Shown here in pieces: positions 10,633 to 21,853 of a stretch of DNA of 64,000 bases. This DNA comes from Taxillus chinensis (taxonomy: Eukaryota > Streptophyta > Magnoliopsida > Santalales > Loranthaceae), in NCBI GenBank assembly GCA_023512835.1, contig CM042090.1, positions 3,937,826 through 4,001,825 of the forward strand. Direction: 5' to 3'. The number at the start of each line of letters is the position of its first letter. Position 1 is the first letter of the stretch. The notes beneath the pieces are model-generated. The model made no database searches. It saw only the letters and a program-made list of their open reading frames with translations, and was not told where the DNA came from. The position numbers and the translations under genes were made by a program.

Positions 10633-12668
10633 AGCCGAGGAAAAAGCTACCTGGTTTGTGACTAAAGGAGGCGCCTTGGAGAAGAGAAAGTCTCTTTATT
10701 TTGTGTGGTTGGTTACTCTATTCTTATTGTTTCTAATAGTTCTTTCTCTGTTTTGTGTGCTTGATACGGGTATTAGCCTCCACTTGCGTTTTGTGCTATA
10801 ACCGGTGTACGCGTTTCGTTTTCGCTTATGTGGTGAACAAAGATGCCATTTTTGTTTTCTATGTCGTGTCTTGGTTGAGCGAAGAAAATGCAACACGATC
10901 AAGCATATACCTTGGCCATGTTTGCGTGTGTGCTTTTGTTTCTTTTCTTTTATCATTTATCCTGGCATTGTTGGTGCTTGTTATGGTCTGGTGCGGGATA
11001 CTAATGTTCACTGGGTTCATTTGATTATTAGTTTGCTTTGCATTTTCTGTGTTAGTGGTTTTAAGGCGTTAGTTAGGCTGATCACTTGCATCACACACCG
11101 TTGTTTGGTTCTTTTATTCTCACTATTTTAGCAAAAAAAAAAAAAAAGTAATACAAAGAAGAAGAGAATGTTGATGATGGTTAGTTTTGGCTTGGTGAAT
11201 GTTGGTCAGTGTTTTGCTTGACTTTGGGACATGGTATTTTGGCTGAAATTAATAAGCATCTATCCAAGTTACTTACTTGTTTCAAATTAATGTTCTCTTT
11301 TCTCTTTCGCCTGGGTTCTATTCTGGTTCACCGTTGCCGGCCGGTTGGGTTCAACGTGAGTCCATTTGTTTTCTTGTTTCAAGTTGGCTAGCTCACTGCT
11401 GCACTTTGTGGGCTCTAGTCTTTTCATTTGATTTTTGTTTCCCTTTGTGTTGAAGCCAGTGTTGGGATGGCATGCTTTACATGTTGTGTTATTATTTTCA
11501 GATTTCTTTAGCAAAGCCCAATATCATTTTTATTTTCATCCATGTTCATTTGACCTTAGGCATGTTAGTATGGTCATTAATAACTTTGTAATATGGGCTT
11601 GCGACCTCAGCTATTGTAATGATAGTGAAAAAAAAAGAGAGAAAAAAAAAGAAAAGAAAAAGAAAAGCAAAAAAAGAGAGAAAAAAAGTGAGCTTGTTTT
11701 GTTTTGGATGACACATTATCACATACCTCACTTGTTTTTTTTATTATTTTTGTATTTAGTTTTTTTTAATGTTTTAAAAAAAAATTAGACAAAGAAAATA
11801 AAAACGTTCTTTTAAAAAAAAAACCTTTTCAAAAAAAAAAAAGAAAAAAAAAGCAAGCAAACAAACAAATTTTTTTTTAAACTCAATTGTTTTTCATCAT
11901 TTGTACTTTTATTTTCCTTTACCAAAAAAATAAAAAATAAAAATACCCTTTAGATTATCTTGGTTTAATTCTAATATGTTCTTAAAATATTTCTAATACT
12001 TAGATTTTTTTTTTCGTGTTTTTTTATCTTTAATAGCGTGTGATTTAAAAAAAAACAATTGATTTTACTTTAGATTTAAGTTTTAACTTAGAACAAATCA
12101 TAGGGTTCCTTTAGGAGTTTATGATTAAATTGAATTTAACTTTCAACTTCAATAAAGAATAGAAATAAAAGTGGGCAAAGCAAATTGTAGGACTTCCTTT
12201 AGATGCTTAGGGCAAATTGAATTTAATTCTAATGTTAACAAATAACTTAGAAAAGAAAATGGTAAAATTAAATTGTAGGACTTCCCTTACATATTTAGGA
12301 TAAATGGAATTTAACTTTACTTTAACAAACAACCTCGGAAAATAAAAAGAGTAGACCTTTAGGCCATATGCAATTTTAACATCACTTTGAGACTAGATAA
12401 TTTTAGGCAAATACTTAAAATAAGTTAGAAACCTCCCAATCTTAGATAGGTACCGAAAGGGCGTTGTGGGGGTGTTAGTCCTTCCCCACCCGTAATAAAC
12501 TCCCAAGCCCATCCCTTAGCGACATTAGATCAATTTTCCTTTAGGTGGCCAACCACACCCCAAAAACGGTTGGTGGCGACTCCGTATTTTTATCACCATT
12601 CGAATGATGGTTGGGTGGAACCGCACCCCAAAATCGGTTTGCCTCTCGAACAAAATCCGGTGATGACA
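10633..12668 (+). repeat. Truncated 5' LTR of the Tat/Ogre-like element
   Basis: This matches 23535-26102 closely once the TRIM insertion there is removed. It ends ...CCGGTGATGACA just before the PBS. It lacks the first ~1.7 kb present in the 3' LTR, including the TGTTGGACCC start. The junction with the Copia RT falls in the shared bases TAGAAG (10629-10634 and 23531-23536), which points to a microhomology deletion. It contains A/G-rich runs near 11630-11690 and poly-A/T tracts to 12060. Confidence 0.88.
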
Positions 12669-12690
12669 TGGTGACTCACTGGGGATAATT
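12669..12690 (+). other. Primer-binding site of the Tat/Ogre-like element
   Basis: TGGTGACTCACTGGGGA follows the LTR end CA directly. It is close to the TGGCGACTC-x2-CTGGGGA type (tRNA-Arg primed) known from Tat/Ogre elements. Confidence 0.7.
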
Positions 12691-13343
12691 AGAGAGTTAG
12701 GCCTAGGAATAGGATGAGGAGGTTTGTTCTTTGTTTTATATTGTTTTTATTCTTTCATTCTTTCATTTTTTATTTAATCAATTTATTTACTGCGTTTACT
12801 GCGCCGTTATATGATAGTTTTAATTTATGCGCTTTGATACCATGATAGTCGTATTTTATCGCTTTCCTTAAGTCGTCGCATTTATGCATAAACCTTCTAC
12901 CCAGGTTTCTATCATAGTTTAGGTTAGTGAGGTTTATTAGGGTGCCCCGAGCGTTGATCATTATCCGCGAAGGGACCCCGGACTCCTCACTCATGCTTGA
13001 GGTCCTTTTAAGGTACGTCCTTTTAAGACCCCCCTTTGGTAAATCCCATGGTGTACGGAGCTCTCTAGAGAGGAAGCTTGGGGACCAACGAATAAGATAG
13101 GGTGAGAAATCGTGGCCCATTAGGGGCACACCGACCCACGTGTTGTGTGACTAAGCATGCCACGCTAACCTTGGTTTTGCAGGGTAGCTGCATTAAGACA
13201 TCCCTTGTTTGTTTAAAGTATCAATATTTGTTTATTTGTTTATTCTGTATATATTTCCTTTTGCTCTCCTAACACTTTCATATTGCATATCATGTTATTC
13301 ATATAGGGTGCATGGTAACATTTAGTCATCTCTTAGAGGGTGT

Positions 13344-14750
13344 ATGGGAGAAGGAGACTCGCATCGAGGTGGCTCAAGCATCCAGCGAAATCCAACGCCG
13401 TTTAGGAGACTTTCCACCGGGAGAGTTACACAAGGCGAGATCGGGTCACAGTGGAATTTTCACAAGACTTCACTAATGAGTTACGGGCCAAATGGAGTCA
13501 GTGGCCAGATGAAAGAAAGATTGTTTATGTCCGACAATTTGGCGATTTACTACATTTAACCGATCTACCGGTTGATAGGGACATGCTCCAAGCCGCACTT
13601 CACTTTTGGGAGCCAAGGCGTAGATGCTTCGGCTTCAATAGCATTGACCTTGTTCCTACCGTAAAAGAATATAGAAGACTACTTGACATACCAGGAAGAT
13701 CACCGAAGGAAAGTTTACTTATCGGATCCAAGACGGGCGGGACGAAGAGCTTTTACCGACATGATGGAAGTCCCAATTTGGAGAGCACCTTTTTTGGTAA
13801 ACCGCGAGGGGCGAGAGCAGCTATCATGGGAAACTATCCAGGAGGTTATATCGACTACTATAGAAACAGGATTTCACCGCCTTTTGACCCTAGCCATCTA
13901 TGGGTTAGTCATTTTTCCGCGCATCTCGGCGTACGTAGACATGGCGGTCATTGACTTGGTGCGACAAGTGGTGCAAGGTTGTGATCCCACCCCGGCTATC
14001 CTAGCGAAACTATCTGTTCCCTCTCGATCCGAGGACTCGTGGCTCATGGCGGTTCACTGGCCGCTTACCACTTTTCTCGCACTTGGTCAAGGGGACATCT
14101 CCCCGTGCTATCCCCAACTTCACACCGGTATACTAGTTGCCTTATACTACACTATTGGACATCTTGCTCAGTAAGTGGATTCTGCCCAAAGGAGTTAAAG
14201 GCTGGAAGAAGAAGCTGTAGGACTTAAAGGAAGAAGACATCGTTTGGATTGGTCCCTGGATGCCAAGATATTCTATGACATACAGTTGTGGTGAGTACAA
14301 CTGGTTTCCTTTGCTAGGCCCCTGGGGAGCTACTTCTTATGCACCACTGCAGAGTGGAAGACAGCTAGGAGACAGTCAGGTTGTTTTGATATTGTATGGG
14401 ATGGAGGATTGCAACTTCACTTATGGTCGTACCATGCTAGAAGAGAAGGGGATAAAGATGCATCAAGCGTGGTTCACACCTCGCAATATTCAGCCTAACA
14501 ACTCAAAATTTGGTATCTTTCCAGCTTATATCCCTTGGAGAGAACAGCATGAGCCACAACAGGGTTTGATCGTGAGGACCCTCTTGCAAGAGAACCAAGA
14601 GCTGAGATAGCAAGTCCACAGACTGGAAGCTGCTTTGGAGAGAGCTACTCAGAGGTTGCAGTTGAAGGACAAGCAACTGGAGACCATGCTGTAGCAAAGG
14701 GAGGATGCCGAAGAAAAACCGCCGCAGAGGAGGAGGCGTCGCGCTTGAAG
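13344..14750 (+). pseudogene. Tat/Ogre ORF1, plant-mobile-domain-like (DUF7745 type)
   Basis: The reading runs through three frames: 13451-13780 (HFWEPRRRCFGF, then VPTVKEYRRLL), 13770-14174 (AIYGLVIFPR, then a DLVRQVVQG stretch with PTPAILA) and 14260-14610 (an SMTYSCGEYNWFPLLG phrase). This order (W-x-P-x3-C-F, LTPTxEEY, ALSIYGLxxFP, PAILAET-like) is that of the plant-mobile-domain-like protein often found in Tat-lineage retrotransposons upstream of gag. A Glu/Gln-rich probable coiled coil at 14560-14740 ends it. Its role in the element is unknown. At least two frameshifts and stops make it inactive. The source of the domain may be a captured host gene; that is inference from the family. 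Confidence 0.7.
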
Positions 14751-15052
14751 ACCATATTATCATCTTTGAGATGACTAAATAATTGCCTTAGAGCCATGTA
14801 GTTTTTGTTATTGTAGTTGTTAGAAGGTTGCACGGCATTTATGCATGTAATCTTTTTCCTTTTATTAATAAAATGAAGTTTATTAAACCCGTTCACTTGC
14901 ATCCATTCATGCATCTCATGCATTTATGTAAAAAGTGAAAACAAAACTAAAAAATGCTCACCCTTTGTGTTTTTTTCAGCAAAAATATTTCTTCATCCAG
15001 AATTGGGCACACTCACAACCTGCGGTCCAGACACAAGCACACGTCCCATTCG

Positions 15053-16076
15053 ATGGCCGACGAGAATGAAAACAGACTGATGGGGCTAGAGCAGAGTCAC
15101 CAAGGCATGAGTGACACCCTTCATAACCTGCAAGAACAGATGATCCGTATGGCAAAAAATGATGGCCAGATTGCTCGAAGGACCTCCGAGGGAAGCAAAC
15201 CCGCAGCCCTAGGCCAAAAGTGACACGGCCTCCACCTCCCACACACCTATGACACACAATGTCATTCCCGAGCATTTGGGCACGCCTAATCCAGGCCAAG
15301 TACACTTCACCAGTAATGGGCATGGCTACGAAGTGTTAGGATCTCCCGCATACATAGAGGAAGTTGAGTCCCCTGCGCCGAGGAGGATTGAGGAACGATT
15401 AAAGGTAGTTGAAGGCGCCGAGATTTATGGGATGATTAACCCCGATGAATTGTGCCTGGTCCCCTGGTGTCGTCTTACCCCATAAGTTTAAGATGCCCGA
15501 ATTTGAGAAGTTCAATGGCACATGCTGTCCCAGGACCCACTTGGCGATGTACTCGTCGGAAAATGGCTACATACACTAGCGATGATAGATCGCTATGCTG
15601 CTTCCAGGGAGAGTTTAACAGGGGCACCATTACGTTGGTATTTCCGGCTAGATGGAGGTCGTGTTAAAACATGGAAGGATTTGGCTACCGCATTCTTGGC
15701 ACAATATAGACATGTCACCGAACTAGCCTTGGACCGTCCGACGCCGTAGTCTTTGGAGAAAGGTCCTAATGAAAATTTCAAGGACTATACAAGAAGGTGG
15801 AGGGAAACTGCAGTGGAAGTGCAACCTCCATTAACAGAAAGAGACCTCACTACATTGTTCATCAACACATTGAAGGGCGTGTATTATGAAAAATTGATTG
15901 GTCATGTCTCTAGCACTTTTGCTGATCTAGTCGCTTCAGGCGAGCTCATTGAGAGCGGAGTCAAAGGGGGAAAGCTGAAGGGTGAAATAAGCGAGGCACC
16001 GAAGAGGTCACCAATACCGCCGAAGAAGAAAGAAGGGGAAACTAATTTCGTGTATCAATCTGGTCCAATGATGTAA
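15053..16076 (+). pseudogene. Tat/Ogre gag remnant
   Basis: MADENENRLMGLEQSHQGM at 15053 starts a coiled-coil-like N-terminus. Downstream are the capsid landmarks KFKMPEFEKFNGT (about 15487), then APLRWYFRLD (near 15625), TWKDLATAFLAQYRH (near 15672) and NENFKDYTRRWRE (near 15770), as in Gypsy retrotransposon gag. A TAG breaks it at 15746-15750 and there are frame changes near 15215 and 15480. It ends at a TAA near 16076, after a Lys/Pro-rich stretch. Confidence 0.82.
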
Positions 16077-16777
16077 CCTAACCCTCCCCATATGCCTGTT
16101 TACTTTAAAGCACCTCCAGGTAGCCACATACGCCACACCCGCACCTATCCCGCAATTTCAACCTTTCCAATTCCAAGCAAGACCCCAATATCCTTACCCA
16201 GCTCTGCGGCAGTTCATCCCCACCAAAGCAGATCGCCACAGAAGGAAGCCTCCAGGAAGAGGGAAGTAAGAATGGCCAAGCTGCAGAAACGACCTATCCA
16301 AGAAGAGCGAGATGACATTTCCGCCCTTAGAAGACATATTCTACGGTGGAGGGTTTACTTATCAAGAGAAGACTGCGGTCATTCCGCCTGTGGAGAGCAA
16401 GGAGCCAAAGTGGGCCAGGTGGTGTTCGTGACAGGAAGGAGCTCCAGGACAACCTCTCAACAATTGGACTAGCACATGTTTCCCCATGATGTAATCCTTG
16501 GGGGGAATCCTATTTGGATATTTATTTGTTTTCACTTTTATGCCTTTTTCAGTGTTAAAAAAAATAGTTTATGTCTCTTTGAGATATGTCACTGTTAATA
16601 AAGTGTACGTTTTTCCAAAAATGGTGCATTGCATCTCATTATCATATGCATATCATATTTTGCTATCAACTTGTTGATGTTTTCACAAATAGGTACCGTG
16701 AATTCAACGAGAGTGTGACAAACAATGATGAGGCGGGATGCCCAAAGTTTGACCAAAGTCCAGATTAGGAGAAGTCG
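16077..16777 (+). other. Gag-to-RT gap without a visible protease
   Basis: About 700 bp separate gag from the RT N-terminus. 16092-16472 is open, but its product does not look like an aspartic protease and no D-T/S-G motif is visible. 16480-16690 is T-rich and non-coding, ending ACAAATAG before GTACC. Ogre elements have an intron near this place, so a spliced region is possible, but the protease itself seems deleted. Confidence 0.5.
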
Positions 16778-17965
16778 GTGCATGAGACAAGTGAGGCTGA
16801 CTTAGAAGATGAGGTCGATTTACCTGAAGATATCCTCCGACTGTTGGAAAGGGAAGACCAGCTCAAGACCCCAAGTGAGGACCCTATAGAAACAATAAAT
16901 GTGGGAACAGACGCAGAACCAAGACAACTCAAAGTGAGTTCTTCATTATCCGCGGAGATCAAGGGGCAGTTGATTGAATTGTTGACCAGTTTCAAGGATG
17001 TGTTCGCCTGGTCCTATCAAGATATGCCGGGTCTGAATCCAGATATTGTGTAACATCAAATACCATTGACGGAATGTCCGCCGGTCCAGCGAAGCTACGA
17101 AGGATGAGGCCGCAGATGATATTGAAGACCAAAGAGGAGATTAGAAAATAGTGGGATGTCGGTTTCCTCATTGTTGATCATTATCCGGAATGGGTGGTGA
17201 ACATTGTGCCGATCCAAGAAAGGGGGAAAAATCCGTGTATGCATCGACTATCGAGATCTAAATAAGGCGAGCCCAAAAGATAATTTTCCACTCCCACATA
17301 TTGATACTCCTGGTGGATAACACAAGCGAAGCACGCTTTGTTTTCATTTATGGATGGATTCTCGGGCTATAACCGAATCCGGGATGGTCCCCGAGCACAA
17401 GGAGCGGACGACCTTCACGACATTATGGGGTACATTCTGTTATAATGTGATGCCATTCGAACTTAAGAATGCGGGAGCCACTTATCAAAGAGCTATGATC
17501 ACTTTGTTTCATGATATGATGCATAAAGAAGTGGAAGTGTATGTGGATGACATGATAGCCAAATCAGCAAGTACGGAAAGTCATGTTGAGACACTTCGTA
17601 AACTTTTCCAAAGGTTACGAAAGTATCAACTCAAGTTGAATCTAGAGAAATATACTTTTAATGCTACATCGGGTAAGGTATTGGGCTTCATAGTCGGTGA
17701 GAAGGGGATAGAAATTGATCCTAACAAAATTCGAGCTATCCAGGAGATGTCGCCGCCAACAACCGTCAGGGAAGTCGGAAGCTTCATGGGGCATTTGAAT
17801 TACATCGCTAGGTTCATTTCGCAGTTGACGGCCACATGTGAACCATTATTTAAATCACTACGAAAGGACAATCCCGAAGTTTGGAATGAAGGATGTCGGG
17901 AGGCCTTTGACAAAATCAAGCAATATTTGATAAATCCGCCAATCTTGGTCCCACCAGGTACCTAA
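16778..17965 (+). pseudogene. Tat/Ogre reverse transcriptase remnant
   Basis: The N-terminus has LLTSFKDVFAWSYQDMPGL (about 16975-17040), typical of Tat RT. The palm region has GTFCYNVMPFELKNAGATYQ (about 17428-17487) and the catalytic VYVDDMIAKS (about 17538-17567). TVREVGSFMGHLNYIARFIS near 17765 is the thumb. A stop (TAA near 17050) and frameshifts at 17090-17350 break the fingers domain. The longest open stretch is 17354-17965 (203 codons). Confidence 0.9.
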
Positions 17966-18335
17966 CAAGCCACTTATCTTATACCTAATTGTCCAAGGCT
18001 CATCGATGGGTTCGTATTAGAGCAAGCATGATGCTTCAGGAAGGAAGGAACAAGCAATTTATTACCTGAGCAAGAAATTTAGCCCTGGCAAAGCAAAGTA
18101 CACTCCATTGGAAAAGGCCTGTTGTGCTCTGGTTTGGATTGTCCGACGATTAAGGCGCAAGACACCCTCTATCATACGATATGGCTTATTGCAAAGCATG
18201 ACCCACTCAAATACTTATTGGAGAAACCATCAATTTTTGGGAGGATTGCCAAGTGGTAGTTGTTATCTCGAATATGATATTGTGTTTGTGTCTCGAAAGC
18301 CATAAAAGGAAGTGTTATAGCAGATTATTTGGCGA
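17966..18335 (+). pseudogene. RT-associated RNase H remnant
   Basis: AIYYLSKKFSPGKAKYTPLE near 18055 and a following KACCALVW phrase are the first RNase H of Tat elements. IIRYGLLQSMTHSNTYW-like sequence follows. Frames change at 17965 and near 18200. Confidence 0.75.
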
Positions 18336-18399
18336 AAGGGCTTTGGAAGACTACGAGCCTATGAATATTGGATTTCCGGATGAGCACATCAATATCATT

Positions 18400-18800
18400 A
18401 AAGAAGAGTCGACTCGTGGATTATGTGGTTCGACGGTGCCTCTAGTCTACTAAGGCATGGTATTGGGGCCGTCCGATATCCCCAAAGGGTGAACACTTCC
18501 CCATGGTAGCCAAGTTGACATTCCCATACACAAATAATGTAGCCAAGTATGAAGCTTGTTTGATGGGTCTTCAAGAAGCTATTAATCAAGAAATCAAAAA
18601 GTTACAAGTATTCGAGAGATTCAGGCCTTGTGATTTACCAAGTCAAGAATGAGTGGGAAACGCGGAACCACAAATTGATCCCATATCATAAGCTTATTAG
18701 TAGGCTAATCGAGCAATTCGAGGAGATTACCTTTGAGCACATGCCAAGAGAGCATAATTAGATTCCCGATGCACCTGGCAACCTTAGCCTCTCTCATTCG
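18400..18800 (+). pseudogene. Second (archaeal-type) RNase H remnant
   Basis: DSWIMWFDGAS-like sequence near 18410, then KYEACLMGLQEA (about 18546) and GLVIYQVKNEWETRNHKLIP (about 18622-18681) and EEITFEHMPREHN (about 18720-18760), form the second RNase H that marks the Tat lineage. It is broken by stops and shifts. Confidence 0.8.
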
Positions 18801-18819
18801 AGCTGGATACAAAACTCGA

Positions 18820-20190
18820 GGTTCAATCCTTTGACATTCATATTCGAGACACGCCAGCTCACTATATGGTTATTGAAGGAGATCCAAAAGAAAGGCCTTG
18901 GTATCATGATCTTAGGCAATACCTACTCAAACAAGAATATCTTGCAGGTGCATCCGACACACAGACAAGAGGAATATCCAGCAGGGCTGCAACTAAGTAC
19001 TACCTTGATGGTTCTACCCTATATCGACGAAATCATGACATGGTCTGTCTTTGTGTTGTGTCGAAAAGGAGGAGTTATCACAACTAATGAAAGAACTTCA
19101 TGAAGGGAGTTGCGGTTCACATGTAAACGGGTATGCGCTGGCAAGACAAATTATGAGAATGGATTACTACTGGGTTACAATGGAAAATGACTGCATTGAT
19201 TATGTACACAAGTGTTTCAAATGTCAAATATATGGTGATCGGATTCAAGCACCGTCATCTCAGTTGCATGTGATAACTTTGCCATGGCCTTTCTCGCTCT
19301 GGGGCATGGGCGTCATCGGACCTATATCACCAAAGGCATCTAATAGACATCGCTTCATCTTGGTGGCCATTGATTACTTCACTAAATGGGTGGAAGCCGC
19401 ATCCTATGCCAATGTGACACAAGCAGTGGTGGTCAAGTTTGTTCGCAACAATATCATATGCCGTTATAGACTCCCAGAGCAAATCATCACAGATAATGCA
19501 ACAAACTTGAACATCCGAATGATGGGTAATCCGTGTGAGCAGTTCAAGATCCACGATCGAAATTCAACCCCGTACGGACCCAAGATGAATGTGGCGATCG
19601 AAGAAGCTAACAATTGCAGCTAACAATAATATCAAGAATATTGTTAGAAAGATGATCGAGACATACAAAGATTGGCATGAGAAGCTGCCCTACGCATTAC
19701 ACGCATACCGCACTTCGGTACGTACATCAACTAGGGCAACTCCGTTTTCATTAGTTTACGGAATGGAAGCGGTGTTACCGATAGAAGTGGAGATTCCTTC
19801 CTTGCGGTACTCAAGGACACACAGTTGGATGAAGCATAGTGGGTTTAAAGCCGGTACGAACAATTGAATTTCATGGAAGAAAAGCGCATCGTGATGGTGA
19901 ATAGAGGCCGTTTGTACCAGCAAAGGATGATGAAGAGTTATGACAAGAAGGTGAAGCCTAGAACTTTTCAAGAGGGGGGAGCTTGTACTTAAGAAGATCT
20001 TGCCTATCCAAGCTGACCACAGGAGCAAGTGGACACCCAATTATGAAGGTCCGGACGTCGTCAAAAGAGCTTTTTCCGGCGGAGCATTAATCTTTGTCAA
20101 AATGGACGAAAATGAGCTACCAAATCCGGTCAACGGTGATGCCATAAAGAAATTCTATGCCTGCTATTGTTACAATATTGTATTGGATTA
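18820..20190 (+). pseudogene. Tat/Ogre integrase remnant
   Basis: RPWYHDLRQYL (18893) opens it. The zinc-binding HHCC region reads HEGSCGSHVNGYALA, then CIDYVHKCFKCQ (about 19100-19222). The core has VAIDYFTKWVEAASYA (first Asp, about 19363) and IITDNATN (second Asp, 19483; normally TDNGTN). The catalytic Glu region reads AIEEANN with a shift near 19615. The C-terminal domain KWTPNYEGPDVVKRAF lies near 20030. Stops near 19865 and several shifts make it inactive. Confidence 0.88.
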
Positions 20191-20679
20191 GGATCAACAT
20201 GTAATCAAATGACTCTATCCATGTCACACCTTTCGTTGTCATTCTCTCATCTTTTCAATACATCTCACCTGAAGTCCCATGATGATGCCCTACACCTGGG
20301 GGCATTTCCTATTCAAATACCTCCACAACACGAGGAGTGGAAACATGCATGCCTAACACCCCTACTTAGCCTAAAGTCCCGGAAGAAGCGAGCGGTGAAA
20401 GTCAAGCGTCATGACACTCCATCAAGAGCTCTACCTCAATAGAAGGAGGGGATCACGAAGCTTTTAAAACATTTAACCCTTCCCTTTCCACTTGGATTTT
20501 CAATAAGATTGTTAAAATTTTCATGCATCCATGCACATGCATCATATATTCACATATTCTATGCATGATTTTGCACTTCGTGGACCGAGTTTCAGGGGCC
20601 CTGTACAATGTGGAGTTTTCATTTCAGGACTATCTCAAGTCACAATCAAACACCAAGATATCCCTCGAACCTTTTTACC

Positions 20680-21640
20680 CCCTTTCCGAAGTCCAAAATT
20701 TTCGGACTTTAAGTTTTTTAACTTCCCGTTAATCTCAAGACTTTTCATTTCAAGTGTTCAAGTTCCCGTCTAGGACTATTTATCCTCATTTTAAAATTCC
20801 TATTAATCTCAAGGATTTTTCATTCCTGTTTTACACCTCAAGGGCCTTTCAATTTCAAGTTTTTAAATTCTGTTAATCTCAAGGATTTTTCATTTCTGTT
20901 TTACACCTCAACGGCCTTTTAATTCCGAGTTTAAATTTCTGTTAATCTCAAGGATTTTTCATTCCTGTTTTAAACCTCAAGGGCCTTTTACTTACGAGTT
21001 TTTAAATTCCTGTTAATCTCAAGAATTTTTCATTCCTGTTTTAAACCTCAAGGGCCTTTCACTTTCGAGTTTTTAAATTCCGATTAATCTCAAGGATTTT
21101 TCATTCCTATTTTACACCTCAAGGGCCTTTCAATTCCAAGTTTTAAATTCCTGTTAATCTCAAGGATTTTTCATTTCTGTTTTACATCTCAAGGCCCTTT
21201 CAATTCTGAGTTTTTAAATTACTGTTAATCTTAAAGATTTTTCATTCCTGTTTTACACCTCAAGGGCCTTTCAATTCCAAGTTTTTAAATTCCTGTTAAT
21301 CTCAAGGATTTTTAATTCCTGTTTTAAACCTCAAGGGCCTTTCAATTCTAAGTTTTTAAATTCCTGTTAATTTCAAGGATTTTTTATTCCTGTTTTAAAC
21401 CTCAAGGGCCTTTCAATTATGAGTTTTTAAATTCCTGTTAATCTCAATGATTTTTCATTCTTGTTTTACACCTGAAGGGCTTTTCAATTCCAAGTTTTTA
21501 AATTCCTGTTAATCTCAAGGATTTTTAATTCCTATTTTAAACCTTAAGGGCCTTTCAATTTTGAGTTTTTAAATTCCTGTTAATCTCAAGGATTTTTCAT
21601 TCCTATTTTTAACCTCAAGGGCTTTTCATTCCAAGTTTTC
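20680..21640. repeat. 71-bp tandem array in the 3' UTR of the Tat/Ogre-like element
   Basis: The phrase GTTAATCTCAAGGATTTTTC recurs about every 70-72 bp (20801, 20871, 20941, 21012 and so on to about 21585), roughly 13 units. Each unit also carries CCTGTTTTACACCTCAAGGG and CCTTTCAATTCYRAGTTTTT. There are no spacers, so this is a satellite-like array. Tandem arrays at this position are typical of Ogre-type elements. Confidence 0.9.
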
Positions 21641-21837
21641 CATGTCAACCTCAAGGGCGTTTTTATTTCGTGTCTCAAATTTCCATTTACCTCAAGAGCC
21701 TCTCCATTTTCCCAAGTGTTTGCCTTTCTCAACGCAAAACCCAAGTGCTTCAAACCATCCTTGGCAACAGGTAAGTCAGGTTAGCAGTCCAACCCGTCCA
21801 AAACAAGTTCATCCTATCCGTTTGTATACAAATGACA

Positions 21838-21853
21838 CACAAAGAGGGGCAGC
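21838..21853 (+). other. Polypurine tract of the Tat/Ogre-like element
   Basis: ACAAAGAGGGGCAGC stands directly before the LTR start TGTTGGACCC, in the usual place for plus-strand priming. Confidence 0.8.

Noticed and set aside
11435..11788. ORF with a long Lys/Glu stretch (and its copy near 24882)
   Set aside because: It lies in the LTR of the Tat/Ogre-like element and comes from an A/G-rich run; the other LTR copy differs by indels.
20680..21640. CRISPR-like array
   Set aside because: Units are directly adjacent with no unique spacers, and the array belongs to a retrotransposon 3' UTR in a plant genome.
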